From positions 310,001 to 374,000 of the forward strand of contig NZ_RKQJ01000002.1 in assembly GCF_003814515.1 (NCBI RefSeq): a stretch of DNA of 64,000 bases, written 5' to 3'. Position 1 is the stretch's first letter; every line of letters starts with the position of its first letter. The notes beneath the pieces are model-generated. The model had not been told where the DNA came from. It worked only from the letters and a program-made list of their open reading frames with translations, and searched no databases. This stretch comes from Salinicoccus roseus. GTDB taxonomy: Bacteria > Bacillota > Bacilli > Staphylococcales > Salinicoccaceae. A program made the translations under genes and the position numbers. Shown here in pieces: positions 28,118-38,325 of this stretch.

Positions 28118-31100
28118 TCATTCAGTGACATCTTCAGTTGCAGCGCTTGTCTTCTCGCTCAAATTCATCTGATTGGATGCATCATCCTCTTCAGTATCAC
28201 GCATCTCGACTTCTTCGTCCTGATCATCGAGGATGTTGACGTCGAGGCCAAGACTCTGGAGTTCCTTCATCAATACGCGGAATGATTCAGGGACGCCAGG
28301 TTTAGGGACGTTCTCACCTTTTACAATCGCTTCGTAAGTCTTCACACGTCCTACAGTATCATCCGACTTGACCGTCAGGATTTCCTGCAGGGTATAGGCG
28401 GCACCATAGGCTTCCAGTGCCCAGACTTCCATTTCCCCGAAACGCTGGCCACCGAATTGGGCCTTACCACCAAGTGGCTGCTGTGTAACGAGGGAATACG
28501 GTCCGGTACTTCTTGCGTGAAGCTTATCGTCGACCATGTGGGCGAGTTTGAGCATGTACATGACGCCTACGGAGATGCGGTTTTCGAACGGATCGCCTGT
28601 GCGTCCATCATAAAGGACGGTCTTGCCATCGCGTGCAAGGCCGGCTTCAGCCATCGTCTCCCACACGTCTTCTTCGTTGGCACCATCGAATACCGGTGAC
28701 GCCATCTTCAGACCCATCGCACGGGCCGCCATGCCAAGGTGGAGTTCAAGCACCTGTCCGATGTTCATACGGGAAGGTACCCCAAGCGGGTTGAGCATGA
28801 TGTCGATTGGCGTGCCGTCAGGCATATAAGGCATGTCCTCTTCCGGAAGAATTCTGGAGATTACACCCTTGTTTCCGTGACGTCCACACATCTTGTCCCC
28901 TACGCTGATCTTACGCTTCTGGACGATGTAGACACGCACGAGCTGGTTGACACCCGGGGACAGCTCATCGCCATCTTCACGGTTGAACACTTTGACATCA
29001 AGGACGATGCCGCCGGCACCGTGCGGTACACGCAGTGAAGTATCGCGGACTTCACGTGCCTTCTCACCGAATATCGCATGCAGGAGGCGTTCTTCCGCCG
29101 TCAGCTCCGTAACACCTTTCGGCGTCACTTTACCGACGAGGATGTCGCCATCCTTGACTTCTGCGCCAATGTGGACGATGCCACGGTCATCGAGCTTCTT
29201 GAGTGCGTTATCGGAGACGTTCGGAATATCCCTTGTGATTTCTTCAGGTCCGAGCTTGGTGTCCCTGGATTCGGACTCATACTCTTCGATGTGGATGGAT
29301 GTATAGACATCATCTTTGACAAGGCGTTCACTCATGATTACGGCATCCTCATAGTTGTAGCCGTCCCATGTCATGAAACCGACGACGACGTTCTGTCCAA
29401 GAGCCATCTCGCCATTGTCCATGGATGGTCCATCTGCAAGAATCTCACCCTTGGTGACCACATCACCTTTCGCAACGATCGGTTTCTGGTTGTAGCATGT
29501 ACCGGAGTTGGAACGGATGAATTTGGACAACCTGTAGATATCCTTTTCCGTTTCGACTTCCTTGCCATTCTCCTCCTCGATGCGGCGGATGTGGATTTCC
29601 TTCGCTTCCACATGTTCCACACGGCCCTTATAGCGTGCAACTATCGCAGCACCGGAGTCGCGGGCAGCCACGTGTTCCATGCCTGTACCGATATCAGGAG
29701 ACTGAGGGATGAGGAGCGGTACTGCCTGACGCTGCATGTTCGCACCCATCAATGCACGGTTGGAGTCATCATTTTCAAGGAATGGGATACATGCCGTCGC
29801 AGCAGAGACGACCTGTTTTGGAGAAACATCCATGTAGTCCATGCGCTCTCTTGCCATCTTCGTGTTGTTGCCGCGGAAACGGCATACGATCTCATCTCTG
29901 ACGAATGACCCGTCCTCATTCAGCAGGGCGTTGGCCTGAGCCACGACATAGCTGTCTTCCTCATCGGCAGTAAGGTAGTCGATATGGCCCGTTACACGGT
30001 TCGTTTCCGGATCCACTCTTCTATATGGTGTTTCGATGAAGCCGAATTCATTCACCCTGGCAAAGCTCGAGAGTGAGTTGATCAGACCGATGTTCGGGCC
30101 CTCCGGCGTCTCGATCGGACACATGCGGCCGTAGTGGGAATAGTGTACGTCCCGCACTTCCATGCCCGCACGTTCACGCGTCAGACCGCCGGGCCCAAGC
30201 GCAGACAGACGTCTTTTATGTGTCAGCTCTGCAAGCGGGTTCGTCTGGTCCATGAACTGGGAAAGCTGTGAGCTTCCGAAGAACTCTTTTATGGATGCGA
30301 TCACAGGACGGATATTGATGAGCTGCTGTGGTGTGATGGATTCCGTATCCTGAATCGACATGCGCTCCCTTACTACACGCTCCATACGGGAAAGGCCGAT
30401 TCTGAACTGGTTCTGCAGGAGTTCACCGACGGAACGCAGGCGACGGTTTCCGAGGTGGTCGATATCATCTGTATGGCCCACACCTTCAATCAGGTTGAAG
30501 AAGTAGCTCATGGAGGCGATGATGTCGGACGGTGTGATGGACTTCACTTCCACATCCGGGAAGGCATTGCCGATCACTGTCGTTGTACCCTCTTCCTGGT
30601 TCGGCGCTTCCACTTTGATGGACTGGATTTCAATCGGTTCATCCAGAAGTCCATTCTCAAGGCGGAATGTTTCAAGGTTTGCATTGGCTTCAAGCACATC
30701 CATGATGCTGTCCAATGTGCGCCTGTCGACGGTCGTCCCTGTTTCCGCTACGATTTCGCCCGTTTCCTTGTCCACGATAGGCTCAGCGAGCACTTGGTTG
30801 AACAGACGGTTTTTAAGGTGGAGCTTCTTATTCATCTTGTAGCGTCCAACACTCGCGAGATCATAACGCTTCGGATCAAAGAACCGTGAGTAGAGGAGAT
30901 TTCTCGCATTCTCAACTGTCGGCGGTTCGCCTGGGCGAAGTCGTTCGTATATTTCTAGGAGTGCCTGATCCACTGTTTCTGTCGTATCCTTCTCCAGTGT
31001 ATTCCTGAGATGTTCACTGTCACCGAGAAGGTTTATGATTTCCTGGTCTGTAGAAAATCCGAGCGCCCTGAGCAGTACCGTCATCGGCAGCTTGCGCGTA

Positions 31101-31654
31101 CGGTCTATTCTTACGTAAACTATATCTTTAGCATCGATCTCGTATTCGAGCCATGCACCACGGTTGGGAATCACCGTCGCCCCAAAGCTCGCTTTGCCGT
31201 TTTTGTCCATTTTTTCCGAATAGTATACGGATGGACTTCTGACAAGCTGTGATACGATTACACGCTCTGCGCCATTGATAATGAAAGTACCTGTATCCGT
31301 CATCAGCGGGAAGTCGCCCATGAATACTTCCTGTTCCTTGACTTCGCCCGTTTCCTTGATGACAAGGCGTACTTTTACACGCAACGGTGCAGAATATGTT
31401 GCATCATGGTTCTTTGCCTCTTCTTCATCGTACTTGGGCTCGCCAAGCTTATAACCCACAAATTCCAGTGACATGTTGCCAGTGAAGTCCTCGACCGGTG
31501 AAATGTCCTTGAACATTTCGATCAGACCCGTCTGTAGGAACCATTCATAGGATTTCGTCTGGATTTCGATCAGGTTCGGCAAATCCAATTTCTCTTCGAT
31601 ACGTGCATAGCTTCTGCGTTTAGCGTGTCTTCCATATTGAATCAATTGACTCAT
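28118..31654 (-). CDS. rpoB: RNA polymerase beta subunit
   Basis: About 1178 residues from the ATG at 31654 ([15 protein letters not shown]); a GTG four codons earlier overlaps the Shine-Dalgarno AGGGGTGA. Conserved elements: the rifampicin region [29 protein letters not shown] split by no substitution at the usual resistance positions, the [17 protein letters not shown] and [10 protein letters not shown] catalytic segments. The Ser/Thr/Glu-rich acidic C-terminus (~40 residues) is longer than in many relatives. It has its own promoter beyond rsmC. Confidence 0.98.
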   Translation of the reverse strand: MSQLIQYGRHAKRRSYARIEEKLDLPNLIEIQTKSYEWFLQTGLIEMFKDISPVEDFTGNMSLEFVGYKLGEPKYDEEEAKNHDATYSAPLRVKVRLVIKETGEVKEQEVFMGDFPLMTDTGTFIINGAERVIVSQLVRSPSVYYSEKMDKNGKASFGATVIPNRGAWLEYEIDAKDIVYVRIDRTRKLPMTVLLRALGFSTDQEIINLLGDSEHLRNTLEKDTTETVDQALLEIYERLRPGEPPTVENARNLLYSRFFDPKRYDLASVGRYKMNKKLHLKNRLFNQVLAEPIVDKETGEIVAETGTTVDRRTLDSIMDVLEANANLETFRLENGLLDEPIEIQSIKVEAPNQEEGTTTVIGNAFPDVEVKSITPSDIIASMSYFFNLIEGVGHTDDIDHLGNRRLRSVGELLQNQFRIGLSRMERVVRERMSIQDTESITPQQLINIRPVIASIKEFFGSSQLSQFMDQTNPLAELTHKRRLSALGPGGLTRERAGMEVRDVHYSHYGRMCPIETPEGPNIGLINSLSSFARVNEFGFIETPYRRVDPETNRVTGHIDYLTADEEDSYVVAQANALLNEDGSFVRDEIVCRFRGNNTKMARERMDYMDVSPKQVVSAATACIPFLENDDSNRALMGANMQRQAVPLLIPQSPDIGTGMEHVAARDSGAAIVARYKGRVEHVEAKEIHIRRIEEENGKEVETEKDIYRLSKFIRSNSGTCYNQKPIVAKGDVVTKGEILADGPSMDNGEMALGQNVVVGFMTWDGYNYEDAVIMSERLVKDDVYTSIHIEEYESESRDTKLGPEEITRDIPNVSDNALKKLDDRGIVHIGAEVKDGDILVGKVTPKGVTELTAEERLLHAIFGEKAREVRDTSLRVPHGAGGIVLDVKVFNREDGDELSPGVNQLVRVYIVQKRKISVGDKMCGRHGNKGVISRILPEEDMPYMPDGTPIDIMLNPLGVPSRMNIGQVLELHLGMAARAMGLKMASPVFDGANEEDVWETMAEAGLARDGKTVLYDGRTGDPFENRISVGVMYMLKLAHMVDDKLHARSTGPYSLVTQQPLGGKAQFGGQRFGEMEVWALEAYGAAYTLQEILTVKSDDTVGRVKTYEAIVKGENVPKPGVPESFRVLMKELQSLGLDVNILDDQDEEVEMRDTEEDDASNQMNLSEKTSAATEDVTE

Positions 31655-31835
31655 CGACAGATTCACCCCTAATAAAAATTACGTAAAACATTCACCGAAG
31701 CAGTTAAACAGTTAATAAGACAAAAAGAAAACGGAATCGTGACCAACCCCATTTTCTATTTATTAACAATATTTAATACGCTCCATCCAATCAGTGCTCA
31801 AAAAGTGCATACTGATTGACATTATATTTTTACAT

Positions 31836-31865
31836 TCTATAACTATAACACAGAAAAATTGTCAA
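31836..31865 (-). promoter_or_regulatory. Promoter of rpoBC
   Basis: TTGACA (31865-31860), an 18-base spacer and TATAGA (31841-31836) on the minus strand, beginning at the rsmC stop. It leaves a ~180-base AT-rich leader before rpoB, with no terminator-like hairpin I could see. Confidence 0.7.
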
Positions 31866-31866
31866 G

Positions 31867-32484
31867 TCAAACATCGGGCTTCTGCATTTTGACGCCCTTC
31901 AGCACATGATAGCCTTTGTCCTTGACGACGATTTCGGAATTCCCGAAAAGCTTCTCGACCGCTTTCCTATATGACGGCATGCCCTGCTTTTTCTGGACAA
32001 CCATATAGAAGGATCCTCCTGAGCCAAGCTTCCTATGGGCGTCTTCAATCATCTCCAACACCACCGGCTTCCCCGCACGGAAAGGGGGATTTGTCACATA
32101 GAGCGCCGGAGGCTCTGCAAATTCCATCGCATCATATTCCACACGATCCTTCACTTCGGCTTCAACACCATTCTGCTCTGCATTCGCACGGCACAGCATA
32201 AGCGCGTCGGAATTCACTTCGACCATGATTGGCTTTGCTCCGAGCACATCACCAAGAACAGTTCCAATCGGGCCGTACCCTGCACCCATGTCTACGAAGA
32301 CACCGCCTTCTGAGATGCTGGTGTCATGGACGACGGCATCAATCAGAACAGACGAGCCATAGTCGATGCGGTCCCTCGAAAAGACGCCGCGGTCGGTCTT
32401 GAAGCGATAGACCCTGTCTCTGTAGTTGAATTTGATTTCCCTATATTCATGTTCTGTATTATCACCAGTAAAATAATGGCTCAT
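31867..32484 (-). CDS. rsmC: 16S rRNA guanine-N2 methyltransferase RsmC-like
   Basis: 205 residues from the ATG at 32484 (MSHYFTGDNT), chosen because AGGAGTGG precedes it; the frame upstream lacks a ribosome-binding site. Class I SAM-dependent methyltransferase: the SAM loop DMGAGYGPIGTVLG, and the catalytic motif TNPPFRAG typical of N-methyltransferases of the RsmC/RlmG group. It should methylate G1207-type guanine in 16S rRNA. The position between rplL and rpoB is the same as in Staphylococcus and Bacillus (YbxB). The substrate nucleotide is inferred from family. Confidence 0.9.
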   Translation of the reverse strand: MSHYFTGDNTEHEYREIKFNYRDRVYRFKTDRGVFSRDRIDYGSSVLIDAVVHDTSISEGGVFVDMGAGYGPIGTVLGDVLGAKPIMVEVNSDALMLCRANAEQNGVEAEVKDRVEYDAMEFAEPPALYVTNPPFRAGKPVVLEMIEDAHRKLGSGGSFYMVVQKKQGMPSYRKAVEKLFGNSEIVVKDKGYHVLKGVKMQKPDV

Positions 32485-32514
32485 GATACCACTCCTATGT
32501 AATGAAGCACTTAT

Positions 32515-32567
32515 ATAAAATAACAAAGGAGGCCCATTTAAACAGTAGATGTTTAACATGAGCCTCC
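32515..32567 (-). terminator. Terminator/attenuator after rplL
   Basis: GGAGGCtCATgTT pairs with the opposite arm ending GGGCCTCC over a long stem with a loop near CTACTG, followed by TTTGTTATTTT on the minus strand. It starts about 17 bases after the rplL stop. Confidence 0.75.
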
Positions 32568-32583
32568 AAGTGTTTACACAAAA

Positions 32584-32949
32584 TTATTTAAGTTCTACGC
32601 CAGCGCCAACTTCTTCAAGCTGGGATTTGAGTTCTTCAGCTTCTTCTTTGGAAAGGCCTTCTTTGACAACTTTAGGTGCGCCGTCAACGACTGCTTTCGC
32701 TTCTTTGAGTCCGAGACCAGTTGCTTCACGAACAACTTTGATGACTTTGATTTTGGAAGATCCAGCGTCTGTAAGTTCAACGTCGAATTCAGTCTGCTCT
32801 TCAGCAGCTGCTTCTCCGCCGCCTGCGCCTGCTGCTGCTACTGGAGCTGCAGCTGTTACGCCGAATTCTTCTTCAATTGCTTTAACAAGGTCGTTGAGTT
32901 CAAGTACGGACATTTCTTTTATTGCTTCAATGATTTGTTCTTGAGACAT
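32584..32949 (-). CDS. rplL: 50S ribosomal protein L7/L12
   Basis: 121 residues: an N-terminal dimerisation helix pair (~1-32), an Ala/Gly hinge ([15 protein letters not shown], ~36-50) and a C-terminal factor-binding domain ([25 protein letters not shown]). It forms the flexible ribosomal stalk on L10 that recruits EF-Tu, EF-G and IF2. CGGAGG precedes the ATG, and the gene lies 31 bases after rplJ. Confidence 0.99.
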   Translation of the reverse strand: MSQEQIIEAIKEMSVLELNDLVKAIEEEFGVTAAAPVAAAGAGGGEAAAEEQTEFDVELTDAGSSKIKVIKVVREATGLGLKEAKAVVDGAPKVVKEGLSKEEAEELKSQLEEVGAGVELK

Positions 32950-32980
32950 TATAATTCCTCCGTTTTTTTAATAGATTGGT

Positions 32981-33481
32981 TTAGGCTTCTTCGTTTTCTT
33001 TCTCTTCACCGACTGCTTTAACTGCATAGGCGAAGTTGCGTACTGGAGCCTGAAGTACAGAGAGCAGCATGGAAACAAGGCCTTCTTTGCCTGGAAGCGC
33101 TGCAATCGCCTTGACATCTTCTGCCGGCGTGAATGTTCCTTCGATGATGCCCGCTTTGATTTCCAAAGCTTCATGTTCCTTCGCGAAATTGTTGATGATC
33201 TTCGCTGGGGCGATTACATCTTCGTTTGAAAATGCAAGCGCGTTTGGACCAGTGAGGAACTCATTGATTTCAGCAAGTTCAGCCTTTTCAGCTGCGCGGC
33301 GCGTCATCGTGTTCTTGTAGACTTTGAATTCGACGCCTGCTTCACGAAGCTGCTTGCGCAGTTCAGTCATTTCAGATACAGACAGGCCACGGTAGTCTAC
33401 AAGCACTGTAGATACAGAGTTCTTGAGCTGGTCGGAAATGACATCCACGTGCTGCTTTTTAGCTTCAATCACATTTGACAT
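32981..33481 (-). CDS. rplJ: 50S ribosomal protein L10
   Basis: 166 residues from the ATG at 33481 ([13 protein letters not shown]), with TGGAGGTG upstream; the frame further up belongs to the leader RNA. It anchors L7/L12 dimers to 23S rRNA. The N-terminal rRNA-binding part includes [15 protein letters not shown]; the C-terminal helix binds L12. The L10-L12 complex represses its own operon by binding the leader at 33482-33652. Confidence 0.98.
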   Translation of the reverse strand: MSNVIEAKKQHVDVISDQLKNSVSTVLVDYRGLSVSEMTELRKQLREAGVEFKVYKNTMTRRAAEKAELAEINEFLTGPNALAFSNEDVIAPAKIINNFAKEHEALEIKAGIIEGTFTPAEDVKAIAALPGKEGLVSMLLSVLQAPVRNFAYAVKAVGEEKENEEA

Positions 33482-33652
33482 AGTTACACCTCCATAATTT
33501 TTGTGTATCCGGTGCATTAAAAAAGCACCTTTTACCCACGGCAAAAAGTGCTTGAATATTCAATATGAATTCAAGTCGTCATCATTTGCCTCGGTAGGAT
33601 CGGGTTTTAAGCACAGGGTGCTCCTACTGTCTTAGGGAATATTAAAATACAA
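33482..33652 (-). ncRNA. L10 leader with attenuator hairpin
   Basis: The ~170-base untranslated leader of rplJL. Its 5' part (AGGAGCACCCTGTGCTT...ATCCTACCGAGG) can fold into the branched structure that L10-(L12)4 binds in Bacillota. Its 3' part (33518-33554) is a terminator: AAGCAC-TTTT pairs with AAAA-GGTGCTT followed by six T. Binding of surplus L10-L12 would favour termination. The fold is assigned by motif and position, not by covariance. Confidence 0.8.
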
Positions 33653-33657
33653 CTGCA

Positions 33658-33686
33658 ACTATACACAATACAGCTGCAGTTGTCAA
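33658..33686 (-). promoter_or_regulatory. Promoter of rplJL
   Basis: TTGACA (33686-33681), a 17-base spacer and TATAGT (33663-33658) on the minus strand, about six bases before the leader. Confidence 0.85.
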
Positions 33687-33706
33687 TATCCAATAAGGTA
33701 TTGAAA

Positions 33707-34402
33707 TTAGATCCTCACTTCGTTCAGATCAACTTTGACACCAGGTCCCATTGTTGAAGACAGTGCCACGGATTTGAAGTAGGTACCTTTTGAAGAAGCC
33801 GGTTTCGCTTTCGTGAGTGCATCCGCAAGCGTCCTGAAGTTGTCGGCGAGCTTCTCATCATCGAAGGAAACTTTGCCGATCGCTGCATGGACGATACCGG
33901 ATTTTTCTGCACGGTATTCAACTTTACCTGCTTTGATCTCTTCAACGGCTTTAGTAACATCCATTGTTACAGTGCCTGTTTTAGGGTTCGGCATGAGACC
34001 TTTTGGTCCGAGCACACGGCCGAGCTTGCCGACCTCACCCATCATGTCCGGTGTCGCTACGATAACGTCGAAGTCGAACCATCCATTATTGATCTTCTGG
34101 ATGTAGTCCTGTTCTCCTACGTAGTCTGCACCTGCTGCTTCTGCTTCTTTCGCCTTGTCGCCCTTAGCGAATACCAATACACGCTGTGACTTGCCAGTAC
34201 CGTGCGGCAGTACGATTGCTCCACGGATCTGCTGATCGTTTTTACGCGTATCAATACCCAGGCGGAATGCTACTTCTACAGAAGCATCGAAATTTACAGT
34301 ACTTGTCTCTTTGGCAAGTTTGACTGCTTCTTCTACGCTGTAAGACGCATTTTGATCAAACTTCTCGAGAGCAGCCTGATACTTTTTACTTCTCTTAGCC
34401 AT
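33707..34402 (-). CDS. rplA: 50S ribosomal protein L1
   Basis: 231 residues. It binds 23S rRNA helices 76-78 and forms the mobile L1 stalk at the E site; it is also an autogenous repressor of rplKA in many bacteria. The conserved [15 protein letters not shown] and the C-terminal [12 protein letters not shown] are present. AAGGAGGAAT precedes the ATG. It follows rplK by about 77 bases, and the downstream region carries the rplJ promoter rather than a terminator. Confidence 0.99.
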   Translation of the reverse strand: MAKRSKKYQAALEKFDQNASYSVEEAVKLAKETSTVNFDASVEVAFRLGIDTRKNDQQIRGAIVLPHGTGKSQRVLVFAKGDKAKEAEAAGADYVGEQDYIQKINNGWFDFDVIVATPDMMGEVGKLGRVLGPKGLMPNPKTGTVTMDVTKAVEEIKAGKVEYRAEKSGIVHAAIGKVSFDDEKLADNFRTLADALTKAKPASSKGTYFKSVALSSTMGPGVKVDLNEVRI

Positions 34403-34479
34403 TACTATTCCTCCTTGTGGTTATAGCGGGTAATCCTCCCACGTTTGTATTAATACTTTAACCTTATGGTCAATTCAAA

Positions 34480-34905
34480 TTATTTCTCTACAGAGAAGCC
34501 CATGCTTCTTGCTGTACCTTCGACCATACGCATAGCCGCTTCCACGTCTGCTGCATTAAGGTCTTCCATTTTAGTTTCAGCAATTTCACGTACTTGCGCT
34601 TCAGTTACTGTCGCCACTTTATTCTTGTTCGGTTCGCCTGAACCTTTTTCAGTGTTGGCAGCTTTCTTCAGAAGAACGGCTGCTGGTGGAGTCTTCGTAA
34701 TGAATGTGAAGGAACGGTCCTCGAATACGGAAATTTCAACCGGAATGATGAGACCAGCCTGTTCCTGTGTACGTGCATTGAATTCTTTACAGAATCCCAT
34801 GATGTTTACGCCCGCTTGACCTAGTGCCGGACCTACCGGTGGTGCCGGGTTCGCTTTACCTGCAGGAATCTGCAATTTTACTACGTTGATTACTTTTTTA
34901 GCCAC
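34480..34905 (-). CDS. rplK: 50S ribosomal protein L11
   Basis: 141 residues from a GTG at 34905, set by GAGGAGG eight bases upstream and by exact alignment with the family start ([11 protein letters not shown]). An in-frame GTG nine bases earlier overlaps the Shine-Dalgarno. It binds the GTPase-associated centre of 23S rRNA and is needed for the stringent response. Proline-rich [22 protein letters not shown] is intact. A terminator lies between nusG and this gene, so rplKA is probably its own unit or subject to attenuation. Confidence 0.98.
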   Translation of the reverse strand: MAKKVINVVKLQIPAGKANPAPPVGPALGQAGVNIMGFCKEFNARTQEQAGLIIPVEISVFEDRSFTFITKTPPAAVLLKKAANTEKGSGEPNKNKVATVTEAQVREIAETKMEDLNAADVEAAMRMVEGTARSMGFSVEK

Positions 34906-34971
34906 GATGTGCACCTCCTCGTTATCGTGATGTGGTCATAGGATGTCAGTTTTCACCCTCCCACTCGCATC

Positions 34972-35002
34972 AAAAAAAGATGGCCGAACAAAATTCGACC
35001 AT
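34972..35002 (-). terminator. Terminator/attenuator between nusG and rplK
   Basis: ATGGTCGAA-TTTTG-TTCGGCCAT followed by seven T-like bases on the minus strand, about 40 bases after the nusG stop. Confidence 0.88.
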
Positions 35003-35042
35003 GACAATATACCATTATTCCATTGAAAACACAAGTCACATA

Positions 35043-35582
35043 TTACAATTTCTCGATTTGGTCGAATTCGACCTCCACAGGCGTATCCCGACCGAACATC
35101 TCGACAAGTACCGTGAGCTTGTAGTGCTCCTCGTCGATGGAACGGATTTCCCCGGTCTGGTTCTTGAACGGCCCATCAACGATATTGACGGATTCGCCGA
35201 CTTCAACTTCGAAATCGACTGTACGCTCTGCCATGCCCATGGATCTCAGGATGAATTTGACTTCCTCTGGAAGCAGCGGGTTCGGCTTGCTGCCTGCTCC
35301 CTGCGAGCCGACAAAGCCGGTGACGCCTGGAGTGTTCCGCACGATGTACCATGATTCGTCAGTCATGACCAGTTCCACCAGCACGTAGCCCGGGAACGTC
35401 TTTTTCATGGCAGTCTTGCGCTTGCCGTCCTTGACGGTCGTCTCTTCCTCTTCTGGAATAATGACGCGGAAGATCTGATCCTGCATATTCATCGATTCGA
35501 GACGCGCCTCGAGATTTGCTTTTACTTTATTTTCATATCCGGAATAGGTGTGCACAGCATACCAGTTCTTTTCTCCAGACAT
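35043..35582 (-). CDS. nusG: Transcription termination/antitermination protein NusG
   Basis: 179 residues: NGN domain (~1-115, WYAVHTYSGYENKVKANLE, FPGYVLVEL) and a C-terminal KOW domain (~125-175, GESVNIVDGPFKNQTGEI). It binds the RNA polymerase clamp to modulate pausing and couples polymerase to ribosome or Rho. The gene follows secE by 16 bases and precedes rplK, the usual order in Bacillota. Confidence 0.98.
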   Translation of the reverse strand: MSGEKNWYAVHTYSGYENKVKANLEARLESMNMQDQIFRVIIPEEEETTVKDGKRKTAMKKTFPGYVLVELVMTDESWYIVRNTPGVTGFVGSQGAGSKPNPLLPEEVKFILRSMGMAERTVDFEVEVGESVNIVDGPFKNQTGEIRSIDEEHYKLTVLVEMFGRDTPVEVEFDQIEKL

Positions 35583-35598
35583 AGTATCTCTCCTTTAG

Positions 35599-35775
35599 TT
35601 ACATTAAGTCTATGATTGCGGAGATACCCAGGTCCAGCGCATAGAAAAACGCCAGAAAGAATATCACTGTGAACATGACGACCGCAGTATAGCGTACCGT
35701 CTCCTGACCAGTCGGCCAGCTTACTTTCTTCATTTCGCTGACAACATTCTGCAAGAAGTTCTTATCATTTGCCAT
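35599..35775 (-). CDS. secE: Preprotein translocase subunit SecE
   Basis: A 58-residue protein starting MANDKNFLQNVVSEMKKVSWPTGQE. The amphipathic helix with the conserved KVSWPT motif comes before one transmembrane span (~33-52, AVVMFTVIFFLAFFYALDLG). It clamps SecY in the SecYEG channel. AGGAGGAAGC precedes the ATG. It sits between rpmG and nusG, as throughout the Bacillota. Confidence 0.96.
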   Translation of the reverse strand: MANDKNFLQNVVSEMKKVSWPTGQETVRYTAVVMFTVIFFLAFFYALDLGISAIIDLM

Positions 35776-35793
35776 CGGTTGCTTCCTCCTGTA

Positions 35794-35931
35794 TCAGATG
35801 GAACTCTTATGAGTCGTATGCCGGTTGCATGTCCTGCAGTATTTCTTGAGCACAAGCCGCTCTTTATGCTCGCTTTCAGTCGTGTAGTTGCGCGACCCGC
35901 ATTCAGTGCATAACAATGCCACTTTCATCAT
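35794..35931 (-). CDS. rpmG: 50S ribosomal protein L33, zinc-binding form
   Basis: 45 residues starting MMKVALLCTECGSRNY. Two CxxC pairs (Cys 8/11 and 32/35) mark the zinc-containing C+ form. GAGG precedes the start; either of two adjacent ATG codons could be used. Position between sigH and secE is standard. Zinc-type L33 is often the high-zinc paralogue, so a C- copy may exist elsewhere. Confidence 0.95.
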   Translation of the reverse strand: MMKVALLCTECGSRNYTTESEHKERLVLKKYCRTCNRHTTHKSSI

Positions 35932-35968
35932 AAAATCCTCATTTCAATTCTAATTTACTATACCGATT

Positions 35969-36601
35969 TCAGGCCATGTTGTCAAACGGCCCCCCGGACT
36001 CCTCCAGCATGGCGAGACGCTCCTTTTTTCGCCTGATGCGGTGCAGGGTGTTCAGTACGCTTCTTCTGTCGAGGGCGAGCTCCCTGCAGACATCGCTGAT
36101 GCCATGGCCCTTTTCGAGGTGCTGGAGCACCTTCCTTTCAAGCGGAGAGCAGATCCCCCGCTTATGCATGAGATACTGGAGCTGCTCCTCCTTCACCATG
36201 ATGTTGATGGGGTTGACCACCTTCTCCTCCGGTTCGGCCGGTTCCACTATACCTTTGTCCCCCGGCGGCACAAGCACCCTGTACGCCCTCATGTCCCGCT
36301 TCCTGCGCGAGCGCATTTCAAGATGCAGCGTGCGGAACAGATAATGGCGGTACCTCCCCCTGTCATGCTGATAGCGGCTGCACAGCCTGAGCGCCTGTTC
36401 CATCATCTCCTGCTCGACATCTTCACGATCATGGAAATCATTCATATACCGATAGCTCATACGGTGGACCTGCGGCCTCAGTCTGGCATCGATCAGATCG
36501 AAGGCCTCCATATCCCCCGCACGGACCCTGAACGCCAATGCATCCAGTTCATCATCGGAATCTTCCCTGACAAAAAAATGAAACGTGGCAATCTGGTACA
36601 T
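35969..36601 (-). CDS. sigH: RNA polymerase sigma factor SigH family
   Basis: About 210 residues from the ATG at 36601 (MYQIATFHFF), with AGGGGG six bases upstream. Sigma region 2 spans ~20-100 (FDLIDARLRPQVHRMSYRY, DREDVEQEMMEQALRL) and region 4 ~150-200 (GISDVCRELALDRRSVLNTLHRIRRKKERL). In Staphylococcus SigH drives competence genes and prophage integrases; in Bacillus it starts sporulation. This one looks like the divergent staphylococcal type, with an N-terminal ~20-residue extension before region 2. Position between yacP and rpmG supports the call. Confidence 0.87.
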   Translation of the reverse strand: MYQIATFHFFVREDSDDELDALAFRVRAGDMEAFDLIDARLRPQVHRMSYRYMNDFHDREDVEQEMMEQALRLCSRYQHDRGRYRHYLFRTLHLEMRSRRKRDMRAYRVLVPPGDKGIVEPAEPEEKVVNPINIMVKEEQLQYLMHKRGICSPLERKVLQHLEKGHGISDVCRELALDRRSVLNTLHRIRRKKERLAMLEESGGPFDNMA

Positions 36602-36661
36602 ATCCATCCCCCTATCCTGTTAATAGGAATGATAAGAGGGAACGGGGGCAAACACAATACG

Positions 36662-37189
36662 CTAGAATCGCCCCCGGCGCCATTTTTCAAGTTTCGCCTG
36701 GACATCATCGCGGATATCCAGTTTCTGCCTTGGCATTTTTTCATTAATCGTATCTATTTTCCTGCTGATATTCTTTTCGGCTTCCGCCAGGTTCACCCAC
36801 ATCTCCCGTGAGGGGATCCTGTAGGCACCGAGCGCAAATATTGCATTCTGTTCAGTCAGGTCGCTCGTCACCACACTGATTTCACATAGGTGGGGATGAT
36901 AGTGGTCGTGGACGAAGCGCTCAATATACTCATCAGCCGTCTCCTTCTCCTTCGTATACACTACAGTGACACCATGATAATCAATGATGCTCTCTTTCGA
37001 GCGCACTTCGTAGGCATCGAATACGCAGATGATCTCGTAGTTCGCAACCGACTGGTATTCAGCCAAGGCTGCCAGTATCTTCTCTCTGGGCATCTCGAGC
37101 GAATGGAGGGACTCCCTATGCAGTTCCTGATCCGCACCAATCAGATTATAGCCATCCACAATCAGGATGCGCCTTTTCTTCCGCTTCAT
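36662..37189 (-). CDS. rae1: NYN-domain ribonuclease (YacP/Rae1)
   Basis: 175 residues from the ATG at 37189 (MKRKKRRILIVDGYNLIGA), three bases past the rlmB stop. The PIN-like NYN fold shows acidic residues in VDGYN, VFDAYE and TSDLTEQ. B. subtilis Rae1 enters the ribosome A site and cuts mRNA in a translation-dependent way. The ribosome-binding site is weak, so translation may depend on coupling to rlmB. The C-terminus is strongly basic (KLEKWRRGRF), fitting rRNA contact. Confidence 0.9.
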   Translation of the reverse strand: MKRKKRRILIVDGYNLIGADQELHRESLHSLEMPREKILAALAEYQSVANYEIICVFDAYEVRSKESIIDYHGVTVVYTKEKETADEYIERFVHDHYHPHLCEISVVTSDLTEQNAIFALGAYRIPSREMWVNLAEAEKNISRKIDTINEKMPRQKLDIRDDVQAKLEKWRRGRF

Positions 37190-37190
37190 A

Positions 37191-37931
37191 TCATCCACGC
37201 CTGACGTCGTTCTGCTTGCGGAACACTTCATACATCAGCAGTGCGGCCGATACCGAGGCGTTGAGGCTGGTGATGTGGCCCACCATCGGAATCTGTACGA
37301 CAAAATCACATTTCTCCAGCGTCTTTCTGCTGATCCCTTTACCTTCGCTTCCTATCACAAGCGCTGTATTGACATCTGCCGCCATTTCCCGGTAATCCAT
37401 CGTACCCTTGCCGTCACTGCCCGCAATCCAGAATCCCTTCTCCTTCAGCTTGTCGATGGTCTGGTTGATGTTCGTCACGCGGACGACCGGCACATGTTCT
37501 ATCGCCCCTGTGGACGTCTTGGCGACCGTATCCGTCAGCTGTACGGAGCGGCGGTTCGGAATGATGACACCATCAAATCCGGTCGCATCACAGGTCCTGA
37601 GGATGGATCCAAGGTTGTGCGGGTCCTCCAGGCCATCAAGTATGACCAGGTTCGCACGCTTCCCCTCGATCCTTCCCATCAATGTTTCAAGCGGCATATA
37701 GTCGTGCGGACTGCCGAGGGCCACTACACCCTGATGCCGTTCATCAGTCAGCCCATCAAGCTTCGATTTGGGGACCGTCTGGACGACCACCTTCTTTTTT
37801 CTTGCGATATCAAGTATATCCTTGATCTGTCCCTTGTTTACGGAGTCCTGGATGAACACCTTGTTGATGTCTGCATCCCCCATGAGCGCCTCACGCACTG
37901 CATGGCGCCCCGCTATCACTGAATCACTCAT
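37191..37931 (-). CDS. rlmB: 23S rRNA 2'-O-ribose methyltransferase (RlmB/TrmH family)
   Basis: 246 residues. An N-terminal RNA-binding domain (~1-75, [11 protein letters not shown]) is followed by the SPOUT domain with its three motifs: [31 protein letters not shown] and [13 protein letters not shown]. It uses SAM to methylate the ribose of a guanosine in 23S rRNA (G2251 in E. coli). Overlaps mrnC by eight bases. The TrmH family is large, but the gene order cysS-mrnC-rlmB-yacP is diagnostic. Confidence 0.93.
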   Translation of the reverse strand: MSDSVIAGRHAVREALMGDADINKVFIQDSVNKGQIKDILDIARKKKVVVQTVPKSKLDGLTDERHQGVVALGSPHDYMPLETLMGRIEGKRANLVILDGLEDPHNLGSILRTCDATGFDGVIIPNRRSVQLTDTVAKTSTGAIEHVPVVRVTNINQTIDKLKEKGFWIAGSDGKGTMDYREMAADVNTALVIGSEGKGISRKTLEKCDFVVQIPMVGHITSLNASVSAALLMYEVFRKQNDVRRG

Positions 37932-38325
37932 CTCTATCCCTCCCTGATTCCAATATGATATGCATCAATTCATCAAGCCTCGCCTTCTCCCCCTTCAAAT
38001 GGAGGTGGCCGATCAGCGCCTCCAGTCCCGAAGCATTCCTGTAATCCTTGATCGATGCGTTTTTTGCCCGTGTTGCACTCGACTTATTGCGTGCCTTCCG
38101 CGCAATATCCCACTCTTCCTCCGTCAGGACATGCTTGCGCAGATGGTCCAGGGCTTCTGCCTGGGCACTCGCCTTCACCATCCGGTTGGCCGCCTGATGG
38201 ATGGCATCCGGTTTCAGATGGGGGCTTTCGACCAGGAGATGGGTCCGCACATAGACGGAGTACACTGCATCTCCGACAAAGGCGAGGGACAGGGGCTGCA
38301 TACCGTCGGTATTATGCTCACCCAC
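37924..38325 (-). CDS. mrnC: Mini-ribonuclease III
   Basis: 133 residues from a GTG at 38325 inside the end of cysS. It is an RNase III catalytic domain without a dsRNA-binding domain: [18 protein letters not shown] holds the catalytic acidic residue and [13 protein letters not shown] the second cluster. It matures 23S rRNA termini in Bacillota. An ATG at 38301 is an alternative start, but it would clip the N-terminus relative to staphylococcal MrnC. Confidence 0.92.
   Translation of the reverse strand: MGEHNTDGMQPLSLAFVGDAVYSVYVRTHLLVESPHLKPDAIHQAANRMVKASAQAEALDHLRKHVLTEEEWDIARKARNKSSATRAKNASIKDYRNASGLEALIGHLHLKGEKARLDELMHIILESGRDRDE

Noticed and set aside
31816-31845. Plus-strand TTGACA...TATAAC pair between rpoB and rsmC
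   Set aside because: No gene is read rightward from here, the region is AT-rich, and the spacing is 16; chance is sufficient.
32484-32559. An extended N-terminus for the RsmC-like protein
   Set aside because: The extra 25 residues have no ribosome-binding site, and AGGAGTGG fits the internal ATG at 32484.
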